A stretch of DNA of 64,000 nucleotides, taken from NCBI GenBank assembly GCA_964407525.1, contig CAYOWC010000001.1, positions 1 through 64,000 of the forward strand, read 5' to 3'. Position numbers and translations under genes: made by a program. Origin of the DNA: DUZB01 sp964407525. GTDB lineage: Bacteria; Desulfobacterota; DSM-4660; Desulfatiglandales; Desulfatiglandaceae. Position 1 is the first letter of the stretch; the number at the start of each line of letters is the position of its first letter. Shown in pieces: positions 57,675-64,000 of the stretch. The notes under the pieces were generated by a model that saw only the letters and a program-made list of their open reading frames with translations, made no database searches and was not told the origin of the DNA.

Positions 57675-59063
57675 TTATGAGCTTCCTATTTTCCCGGTAA
57701 TTTTTTCAACCATGACCCGATAAAGGAAAACCCCGTTACCGATAAAATACCTCTTCCACAATCTTCCCGGTTCCTGGATAAATCTGTAAAGCCATTCCAT
57801 TCCGATCTCCCGCATCCACAAAGGTGCTCGTTCAATTCGGCCTGAAAAGAAGTCAAAAAGCCCCCCCACACCAATACCAACTTTAACCCCTGTTTCATGG
57901 ATATGTTCGGATATCCACGTGTCCTGTCTTGGGGCGCCGAATGCCACCAACAAGAGATCGGCATCGGATTTCTTGATCTGGTTTATGACCGCTGGCTCTT
58001 CTTCAGGAGAAAAATATCCGTCATGACAACCAGCTACTATGACATCTGGATGGTTTTCCCCGATCCAGTCGGCTACACCGGCCACAATTCCCGGGCGTGC
58101 ACCAAGAAGAAATATTTTCTTGCCCGAACCGGACAATGCTTCGCATAGAAATGGAAAAAGATCGGTGCCGTTGACATTTTGTTTAATTTCTTTTTTGAGG
58201 AGCTTTCCCGCAATTTTAAGGCCTATCCCATCGGCGAGACAGATATCGGAGTTTTTTAATACGTTCATATAGTTCTCGTCACGGTAGGCTATATTGGCAC
58301 AATCTGCATTCAGGAAACAGACCTGACGAGATGACGTGCTTTCCAGGCAGGTCATGATCTCTTCGATGGTATCGCTCATGGTAAGGTTGTCCACCGGGAT
58401 GCCGAGGATGGTTATTTCATCCGGGGCTGTTGCTACACCGTTCCCGTAAAGGACCGCCGGTATGGACCTCAGGGCGATTCCAACGTCTCCCCAGATGCTC
58501 TGAGATTCCACATAATCCGCGTCCACTTCAAACTCGGTGGCGTAGTCGACATTCCCCCTTTTCTTGATCCACCAAAGGGATAGGAGGCCCGGTCTGACCT
58601 GATAACGTCTTCGTACCTCCCTTTCTCTCGGGCCCAGATCCCCCGGTACTACGGCTCGGGGGCCGATAAAAGACATGTCTCCCCTTACAATATTGATTAG
58701 TACGGGCCATCCACGCATGTGCATGAATCTTACCAGGCTGCCTCCGAAACCGGACCTGGCAGCTAAAGAAAGCCGGTCAAATGTTGCACACCATCGTCCC
58801 ACCCTTGGCGACCGTTCAAATCTGCCTCTGGAAAGGAGAGTTGCCGCAAGAAACAGGGGTGAAAGACCCAAGAGCAGGAGAAGCGCTACGGAGAAATCCA
58901 GGGTCCGTTTCGCACCGGACAGGCACTGTACCACAAGAATCCATGTAAGGCCCCCAATAAACCGCTTTACCCGTAAACGCCACTGACCTCGCTTTGAAAA
59001 GCGGCTATAGAGTTCGTCCCTCACCCGTTCCCGGTCTTTATTGGTGTTTTTTTCTGTTTGCAT
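57675..59063 (-). CDS. Fusion of degenerate sugar transferase and WecG/TagA/CpsF glycosyltransferase
   Basis: The protein has 462 residues. The first half has two membrane segments and a sugar-transferase-like core (LINIVRGDMSFIGPRAVVPG, RYQVRPGLLSLWWIKKRG), again without the DELPQ dyad. From about 210 onward it is a GT26 enzyme: ILGIPVDNLTMSDTIEEIMT, VCFLNADCANIAYRDENYM, DICLADGIGLKIAGKLLK, LLVAFGAPRQDTWISEH and GVGGLFDFFSGRIERAP, all intact. GT26 enzymes add the second sugar (for example ManNAc) to an undecaprenyl-linked acceptor. The start is ATG 59063 (TTG 59066 is in frame). Confidence 0.88.
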   Translation of the reverse strand: MQTEKNTNKDRERVRDELYSRFSKRGQWRLRVKRFIGGLTWILVVQCLSGAKRTLDFSVALLLLLGLSPLFLAATLLSRGRFERSPRVGRWCATFDRLSLAARSGFGGSLVRFMHMRGWPVLINIVRGDMSFIGPRAVVPGDLGPREREVRRRYQVRPGLLSLWWIKKRGNVDYATEFEVDADYVESQSIWGDVGIALRSIPAVLYGNGVATAPDEITILGIPVDNLTMSDTIEEIMTCLESTSSRQVCFLNADCANIAYRDENYMNVLKNSDICLADGIGLKIAGKLLKKEIKQNVNGTDLFPFLCEALSGSGKKIFLLGARPGIVAGVADWIGENHPDVIVAGCHDGYFSPEEEPAVINQIKKSDADLLLVAFGAPRQDTWISEHIHETGVKVGIGVGGLFDFFSGRIERAPLWMREIGMEWLYRFIQEPGRLWKRYFIGNGVFLYRVMVEKITGKIGSS

Positions 59064-59098
59064 CAAGGGTTCCGTTCATTTTTCTAATTAACGAGTAA

Positions 59099-59863
59099 CT
59101 AATATGCTCCTTTTCCCAGCAGAACGGCGGGAATTGTGCTGAATAGGAGTTTGATATCCATCCAGAAGCTCCGGCTTTCAATATACTGCACATCCAGTTC
59201 CACCTGTTGATCGAAAGGAATATCTCCCCGCCCACTTACCTGCCAGATACAGGTAAGGCCGGGAATGGCATCAAGCCTCCGGCGGTCTGCCAGAGTGTAT
59301 TCCGCCACTTCTCTCGGGACAGGAGGCCTGGGCCCCACCAGAGACATATCCCCTTTCAATACACACCACAACTGGGGCAATTCATCCAAGCTCAATTTGC
59401 GAATAAAACGTCCAATCCATGTTACCCTGGGGTCTTTTTTCATTTTGAAGGTGATGCTGTCATCGTGGTCGCTTTGTTCCAGCAGGTCGTCTTTGAGCTG
59501 TTCTGCATTGACAACCATCGATCTGAATTTGGGGAACGGGAACTCCCTTCCCCAGAGCCCTATCCTGGTCTGCCAGAACAGGACGGGCCCTCCGTCAGTC
59601 AGTTTGATGCACAATACCAGAACGAGGAGCAGGGGCCATAGACATAAAAGCAGGAGGGAAGATCCTGAAATATCGATGATTCGTTTCAGTACTTTGGCGC
59701 CCCCCACCACGATAATCCATGCATATTTTTTTCTCCAATAGCGCAATTTAAGGGCGATCCCCCCCGCCCCCGTAGAAGCTGATCCATAGCGTTTATACAG
59801 TTCTTCCGTGAGAACAACCCTTTGGCGGCCATCTCGCAATGGGGATTTATCTGAAAGTTCCAT
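59099..59863 (-). CDS. Polyprenyl-phosphate sugar-1-phosphate transferase (WcaJ/PglC type)
   Basis: This is a 254-residue initiating glycosyl-phosphotransferase. The re-entrant membrane hairpin is SSLLLLCLWPLLLVLVLCIKL (quoted in part, about 68-87). Then come TDGGPVLFWQTRIGLWGREF, KFRSM, and the catalytic Asp160-Glu161 in KLSLDELPQLWCVLKGDMSL. LVGPRPPVPREVAEYT is a further hallmark. Unlike the two neighbouring fusions it has the complete dyad, so it should start polymer synthesis by attaching sugar-1-P to the lipid carrier. The start overlaps the repeat-derived end of udk. Confidence 0.93.
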   Translation of the reverse strand: MELSDKSPLRDGRQRVVLTEELYKRYGSASTGAGGIALKLRYWRKKYAWIIVVGGAKVLKRIIDISGSSLLLLCLWPLLLVLVLCIKLTDGGPVLFWQTRIGLWGREFPFPKFRSMVVNAEQLKDDLLEQSDHDDSITFKMKKDPRVTWIGRFIRKLSLDELPQLWCVLKGDMSLVGPRPPVPREVAEYTLADRRRLDAIPGLTCIWQVSGRGDIPFDQQVELDVQYIESRSFWMDIKLLFSTIPAVLLGKGAY

Positions 59864-59867
59864 TTCT

Positions 59868-60572
59868 TTAACCTCTGTGCGTTTCTGCCTGCCCAGTGAA
59901 ACTTTTTTGCCGTTGTTTCACCGGGGTGCGAGACCTGTCAGGTTCCGGATTGCGTTGGGAAAGTTCGGACAGATGGGCTGCGATTGCTTTTGCAGACTGA
60001 TCCACCGGATTTTCACCGTTAACCACTTTGTCGGCAAAACCTCTTGTGGGAAGTATATATTGTTCATTCATGGGACGAACGGTTGTTGCGTATTGTCCCA
60101 GAACAGATTCCCGGGTTCTTCCTCTTTCCCTCATGTCCCTTTCAAGACGCCGTGCCAGGCCGAGTTGGTCATCTACCATCACAAAGACACCCAGGTCCAG
60201 AAGGGATCGTATTTTTTCCCAATACAGGACAAACAATCCTTCTATAATAATCAGATCGCCTGGCTCAACCGGGATGGATTCCTCTAAGCGTGTGTGTGTA
60301 ACAAAATCGTATGCTGGAATTTCAATAAGAAGGCCCTGTGTCATTTCGTGCAAATGGTTACGGAGAAGTTCGCTGTCGAGGGCTTCCGGAACATCAAAAT
60401 TATGCTTTTCCCGATCGTGTGGTGCAAGATGGGAAAGATCGTGGTAATAACTGTCAAGGGAAAGAACGACGGGCGATTTCGCGTCCAGATGCTCGATGAG
60501 ACGGCGGGCGAGGACGCTCTTTCCTGAACAGGAAGGCCCTGCTATACCGACGATAATATGTTTGTCCTGCAT
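59868..60572 (-). CDS. udk: Uridine kinase
   Basis: The 234-residue P-loop kinase salvages uridine and cytidine. Walker A is GPSCSGKS (12-19). LSLDSYYHDL and FDVPEALDSELL are conserved Udk motifs, and LIIIEGLFVLYW lies at the Walker B strand. RDMRERGRTRESVLGQY is the lid. The last about 23 residues (RTPVKQRQKSFTGQAETHRG) are foreign and come from the palindromic repeat also present in the GT9 gene. Whether it makes UMP for sugar nucleotides of the surrounding locus is inference. Confidence 0.93.
   Translation of the reverse strand: MQDKHIIVGIAGPSCSGKSVLARRLIEHLDAKSPVVLSLDSYYHDLSHLAPHDREKHNFDVPEALDSELLRNHLHEMTQGLLIEIPAYDFVTHTRLEESIPVEPGDLIIIEGLFVLYWEKIRSLLDLGVFVMVDDQLGLARRLERDMRERGRTRESVLGQYATTVRPMNEQYILPTRGFADKVVNGENPVDQSAKAIAAHLSELSQRNPEPDRSRTPVKQRQKSFTGQAETHRG
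59872..59933. repeat. Coding palindromic repeat in the udk 3' end, copy 2
   Basis: It is the same unit as at 41084-41142, with the GTGAAAC/GTTTCAC hairpin and core identity of 36 in 41. On the minus strand in frame it supplies PVKQRQKSFTGQAE and the stop. It also contributes the AGAGGT that precedes the sugar-transferase start. Confidence 0.85.
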
Positions 60573-60584
60573 AACAAATTCCTA

Positions 60585-61733
60585 TCAGATTCCTGTTTCC
60601 GCAGCTTCCCGGATGATCTTCAAAGTAAGGGCTGCAGTAGCCGACCACGTAAATTTCTTCGCTCTTTCAAGCCCGCGGGCCCGGCAGTCCTCCATCCGAT
60701 CAGGATTCTTCAGCAATTCGGCCATGGCGCCTGCGATCGATTCCACCTGGTAAGGGTCAAAAAGCACTCCCGTGTCGCCGATTACTTCGGGAATAGATGA
60801 AATATCTGAACAGGCTACGGGAATTCCGCAGGCCATGGCTTCGAGAACCGGCATGCCAAACCCTTCGTACAGGGATGGGAACACAAAAAGATCTGCTCCG
60901 CAATACAGCGAAGGGATATCTTCCCCGGGAGCAAAGCCCGTGAAAATGACTTCTTTAGAATAAGGTGATTCGTTGGCAACCCGATGGACTTCCTCCGCCC
61001 TGTCCCAGTCGCTTCCTGCAAGAACAAGCTGATGGGGGATACCGGTGGATTTTTTCAAAAGATCGAATGCTTTAATCAATCGGGCATGGTTTTTCCCCGG
61101 GTGTTCTATTCTGGAAATATACAGGATATAGGGGGCTTGAATTCCGTACTTTGGGCAGATCTCCTTGATGGTCTCGGATTTGTCTCTGGGGAAGTAGACA
61201 TTATAATCGGCTGCAATGTGGGTGACGGTAACAAGCGGTTCCGGAACGCGGGCAAATTCTACGATATCTTTCTTGCTGCTTTCGCTGACGGTTAGTACAC
61301 GGGTCAGTCTGCGTACCAGAAATGGAAGGACTTTTTTGATGTAGAACATCCTTGAAGAATCATATTTTCCCTCCACGTGAATACTGGAAAAGTCATGAAC
61401 CGTCCCAACCGTGGGACAAGGAACGGAATAGGGAACCCTTCGGTTGCCGGCTGGCAGAAACAGGACGTCGTATCCTCTCTTTCGAACCAGTTTAGGAAGG
61501 CTTACCTGGTGCCATGCGATATTGGCCAGAGGGCTTCTGAGGGAATCTCCGAAAGAGAGGGTGTTCATGCAATCCGGATCAGGAACGAACAGGTCCTTTT
61601 CATCTTCATAAACAATGACTTCGAATTCCATTTCATTGTCAAGAGTAGAAAATTCCCGCAAGAGATTAATAATATACTGGCTGATTCCTGATTTTCCGCC
61701 GTCGCCCCCAAAGGTTGTAATGCCAACTTTCAT
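60585..61733 (-). CDS. Family 4 glycosyltransferase
   Basis: The 382-residue GT-B enzyme has GGKSGISQYIINLLREFS, the N-terminal acceptor-side loop. The donor site is in the C-terminal half: YILYISRIEHPGKNHARLI, then LVLAGSDWD, and EGFGMPVLEAMACGIPVACSD with the E-x7-E motif of GT4 retaining enzymes. AGGAGGAACCTG before the ATG gives a strong translation signal. It probably builds the repeat unit of the polysaccharide; the sugar is not predictable. Confidence 0.91.
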   Translation of the reverse strand: MKVGITTFGGDGGKSGISQYIINLLREFSTLDNEMEFEVIVYEDEKDLFVPDPDCMNTLSFGDSLRSPLANIAWHQVSLPKLVRKRGYDVLFLPAGNRRVPYSVPCPTVGTVHDFSSIHVEGKYDSSRMFYIKKVLPFLVRRLTRVLTVSESSKKDIVEFARVPEPLVTVTHIAADYNVYFPRDKSETIKEICPKYGIQAPYILYISRIEHPGKNHARLIKAFDLLKKSTGIPHQLVLAGSDWDRAEEVHRVANESPYSKEVIFTGFAPGEDIPSLYCGADLFVFPSLYEGFGMPVLEAMACGIPVACSDISSIPEVIGDTGVLFDPYQVESIAGAMAELLKNPDRMEDCRARGLERAKKFTWSATAALTLKIIREAAETGI

Positions 61734-61767
61734 CAGGTTCCTCCTTTTGCCCCTTCAACAGAAGCCA

Positions 61768-62172
61768 CTACAGACCTAACATTTCGAATAGATGTTTGCC
61801 AGGCATAAAATCGATGCCTACATGTCTCTTTAAGAAATAGATTATCAGGAATAGTACCAGAAGAATGGGCCAACATAGGAAAAAAGAAAGCAACAGTGCC
61901 CTTGCTGCCGTCATCTTTTTCTTGATCTTTTTTTCTTTCCGTGTGACTCCACAGCGACGATCTCTAACCATCAACATGATCACATGGTAACGTGCGAAAA
62001 TAAGAGGGATGGTTCCCCTGAGGTTGATAGAGAGGTCTTTTTCCCGGCCGCCGGTAGAAATAGCCTCCTCTACAGCCTCTAACTGACGGGGGGTAAAAGA
62101 GGCACGTATCTCTGGGTTGATGCTCTCCATCACATGATACGTGAATGGGTCGTTGAATTTTTTCCCAATCAT
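61768..62172 (-). CDS. Small membrane protein of the polysaccharide locus, function unknown
   Basis: The 134-residue protein starts with a soluble region (INPEIRASFTPRQLEAVEEA, LSINLRGTIPLIFARYHVIM), followed by a basic cluster (RKEKKIKKKMT) and one long or two short membrane segments (ARALLLSFFLCWPILLVLFL). The FTPRQLEAVEEAI and RGTIPLIFARYYVIML-like motifs recur in small proteins next to exopolysaccharide genes in Desulfobacterota, to my recollection. A 180-bp inverted-repeat element ends 17 bases before the start codon and could affect expression. I do not recognise a named family. Confidence 0.7.
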   Translation of the reverse strand: MIGKKFNDPFTYHVMESINPEIRASFTPRQLEAVEEAISTGGREKDLSINLRGTIPLIFARYHVIMLMVRDRRCGVTRKEKKIKKKMTAARALLLSFFLCWPILLVLFLIIYFLKRHVGIDFMPGKHLFEMLGL

Positions 62173-62189
62173 GGAAACCCTGTTGTTTA

Positions 62190-62369
62190 GGAACGTGGAC
62201 GCAATAACTTCCCCAACTATACATCATAGCTTCAGACCATTTTCGCCCGATATGAAATCACAAAAACATTGAAATAGCTCGCTATTACGTCAGCTTTTGT
62301 GATTCCATATCGAACAAACCTGATCCAAATCTATGCGCCTACTTGCGAAAGTTGTTACGTCCACGTTCC
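62190..62369. mobile_element. 180-bp miniature inverted-repeat element, family 2, copy 2
   Basis: The ends are GGAACGTGGACGCAATAAC and its complement with two differences. TTA flanks both ends (62187-62189 and 62370-62372). It is inverted relative to copy 1 at 17492-17671 and differs at about 14 of 180 positions. It separates a glycosyltransferase stop (62374-62376) from the start at 62172. Confidence 0.88.
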
Positions 62370-62373
62370 TTAT

Positions 62374-63552
62374 TTACTCTGACAGATAAGATATCAGCTT
62401 ATCAAGATACATTTCAAAAGAAAAATGTTCTTTCACTCTGCGAAGCCCGTTTTCTCCAAGGTTTTCCGCCAGACCTTTCTCAGTCAGAATCCTCTCAAGG
62501 GCCTGTGCAAAAGTATCTATATCCTGTTCGGGAGCTAGAAAACCTGTTTTTCCGTGCTCAAGCCAGTCCGGGATGCCTCCCACGTCAAATGCAACTATTG
62601 GTTTGCCGTGATGCATCGCTTCAAGCCCTATCATTCCAAACGGTTCAGGCCACCGGGAAGGAACCGCTACAACCCTAGCCCGGGAATAAAAGCGACCCAG
62701 GTCTTCATTGTTGATCCATCCGTGAAATGTTACCTTTTGTTCCAGCCCCAGTTCTTTTGCCTGTTCCTTTAATTTATTCTCTGCATTTCCTGTTCCAATG
62801 ATATCTGCGGTGAAATGACCTCGGATTTTCTTCAGCGCCTGTAACAGTAGATCAACCCCTTTTCCTCGAATGAGCTGGCCCACATACAAAATAGCCGGGG
62901 TTTCCGACGGTGGAACCGGTTCGTGTGTCTCCATGCGAACAACCGGAGGGAGAATGTGAACCTTTTCTTTTGAAAACCCGTTTTGAAGAAGTTCTTCTCG
63001 CATGAACCGGCTTCCAACCAGCAGGGTATCTAACAGGTAGTTTTGGCGCATTTCTTTTAATTTGAGCCCTATATTTACATAACCAAAGCCGGTTCGAGTC
63101 TGGTTATTTCTGGAAATGAAAGCCCCGTCCAGCCAGCAGCGCCAGTCCAACTTGTGGTGACAAACCCTGTTGTTGGTGAGGTAATATTTGTGACGTCGGG
63201 GACAGCATAGATCATGATCATGGACCATCCTGACCGAACGAACACGGTCCAGGAGCTGGAGGCAGAAAGTTACATCAGGGACTTTATGGAAGTAGACCAC
63301 ATCAGGGGATGCATTCCTGAATATTTCCCGGAACGAATGGGGATGGTCGTTTTCCAAAAAACTGCCTAAATCCCTGCAGGGATAGGTGCGTGCAAAGAGA
63401 TCTTCATAGCTGTCAAGACCGCGTTGGGTTTTTTCCCCGTAGGCCAGGAGGGAAGTGATTCCCCTGGAATTCAGTCCTGCCACCGAATCTGCAATATTCT
63501 GCTCTACCCCTCCAAAATATCCGCATTTCTCATTTACGAAAAGGATTCTCAC
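62374..63552 (-). CDS. Family 4 glycosyltransferase
   Basis: The GT-B enzyme has about 392 residues. VRILFVNEKCGYFGGVEQNI is the N-terminus, starting at GTG 63552 six bases after AGGAGG, so a frame opening at 63567 is not used. The C-terminal donor domain has AILYVGQLIRGKGVDLLLQA, FGMIGLEAMHHGKPIVAFDV and GIPDWLEHGKTGFLAPEQD, with the E-x7-E type motif. It overlaps the end of the next glycosyltransferase by 23 bases. The family is retaining; the sugar is unknown. Confidence 0.91.
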   Translation of the reverse strand: MRILFVNEKCGYFGGVEQNIADSVAGLNSRGITSLLAYGEKTQRGLDSYEDLFARTYPCRDLGSFLENDHPHSFREIFRNASPDVVYFHKVPDVTFCLQLLDRVRSVRMVHDHDLCCPRRHKYYLTNNRVCHHKLDWRCWLDGAFISRNNQTRTGFGYVNIGLKLKEMRQNYLLDTLLVGSRFMREELLQNGFSKEKVHILPPVVRMETHEPVPPSETPAILYVGQLIRGKGVDLLLQALKKIRGHFTADIIGTGNAENKLKEQAKELGLEQKVTFHGWINNEDLGRFYSRARVVAVPSRWPEPFGMIGLEAMHHGKPIVAFDVGGIPDWLEHGKTGFLAPEQDIDTFAQALERILTEKGLAENLGENGLRRVKEHFSFEMYLDKLISYLSE

Positions 63553-64000
63553 GGATCGCCTCCTCATAGATCCGGATAAGATCTCGTGTTATTTGGTCCC
63601 AACTGTACATCCCACACGCCTTGATGTTTCCTGAATTGGAAAGTTGGAGGGCTTTTTCAGGGGATTTGGTCAGTGTCTCAAAGGCCGTAAGAAATTCCCC
63701 TGTGTTGTTCTTTTTAAAAAGCAACCCGTCTTTACCGTCCTCAACAAAAGAGGGAATGCCTCCTATCCGGCTTGCCATTACAGGCAGACCGGCAGCCCAT
63801 GCCTCCAGGATCACGATACCAAAGGGTTCGTGAACGGATGGGAGAAGGAACAGGTCTGACGCATGATAGGCATCCACCAGGTCCTGTCCGCCGGCATCAA
63901 GCCCTTTTATTACTGTGACATGATTTTCCAGCCCTGATCCCTGAATGGCTTCCATCAATCGGGAATGGTAGCTTTCGTTGGTAACAGACCCGATGATCAG
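63530..64000 (-). CDS. Family 4 glycosyltransferase, 5' end beyond the window
   Basis: The frame is open to the right edge: before the ATG at 63958 it continues as LIIGSVTNESYHSRL. The visible part is the donor domain: ASDLFLLPSVHEPFGIVILE, AWAAGLPVMASRIGGIPSFV and GKDGLLFKKNNTGEFLTAFE, and a C-terminal helix (WDQITRDLIRIYEEAI). It is a third GT4 of the locus, overlapping the next gene by 23 bases. Confidence 0.88.
   Translation of the reverse strand: MIIGSVTNESYHSRLMEAIQGSGLENHVTVIKGLDAGGQDLVDAYHASDLFLLPSVHEPFGIVILEAWAAGLPVMASRIGGIPSFVEDGKDGLLFKKNNTGEFLTAFETLTKSPEKALQLSNSGNIKACGMYSWDQITRDLIRIYEEAIRENPFRK

Overview
The window looks like chromosomal DNA of an anaerobic bacterium of the Desulfobacterota (the former Deltaproteobacteria). 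This rests on gene content, not a marker gene: a MenA-type quinone prenyltransferase, a thiolase/DUF35 pair, a long PurL with a PurS-like N-terminus and a separate PurQ, a DUF3786 protein, a ZraSR-type sigma-54 two-component system, thiol-redox and sulfur-handling cassettes, and a LolB-like/TPR/RpoH envelope operon. No sulfate-reduction genes, rRNA, tRNA or CRISPR array were seen, so physiology beyond 'probably anaerobic, Gram-negative, LPS-bearing' is not shown.

Layout. 1-7.0 kb: a partial coiled-coil membrane protein, menA, an MFS transporter, thiolase + DUF35, prmA, rsmE. 7-13.3 kb: an ArsR-controlled cassette (ArsR, ArsP-type permease, three thioredoxin-fold proteins, CcdA-like membrane protein, CMD/AhpD-like protein), then TauE/SafE and an exported rhodanese. 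13.3-17.7 kb: a sigma-54 response regulator and histidine kinase opposite an exported ZraP-like protein that has a near-perfect -24/-12 promoter. 17.7-22.4 kb: a 1039-residue uncharacterised membrane protein and a GspB-like protein. 22.7-35.4 kb: housekeeping genes (EF-G, an EndoIII-like glycosylase, comEC, murA, a DUF3786 gene, a GT2, purQ, purL). 35.6-39.5 kb: a ClpX-like ATPase without the zinc domain, a DUF4143 ATPase, a remnant of a REP-associated transposase, and a PAS protein. 39.5-50.6 kb: a leftward, mostly overlapping run for LPS and the cell envelope: SurA-like chaperones, RodZ-like protein, tyrS, rpoH, TPR lipoprotein, LolB-like lipoprotein and three glycosyltransferases. 51.1-56.1 kb: two cNMP-binding proteins (one with PilZ), rfbD, a TPR/SPOR protein and an orphan solute-binding protein. 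56.1-64 kb: a polysaccharide locus with three successive sugar-phosphate transferase domains (two of them degenerate fusions), a WecG-type transferase, a uridine kinase and GT4 enzymes, running off the right edge.

The most unusual feature is the intergenic DNA. I could delimit two pairs of miniature inverted-repeat elements, of 178 bp (ends ACCTAAAA) and 180 bp (ends GGAACGTGGACG), each copy flanked by an exact 3-bp target duplication. A 172-bp element has 10-bp terminal repeats and a 5-bp duplication. A 169-bp insert between comEC and murA is flanked by a 9-bp duplication that contains the comEC start codon. Several insertions sit exactly at stop codons. Many other gaps show seven-base periodic repeats, and a short palindromic repeat has been taken into the 3' coding ends of two unrelated genes.
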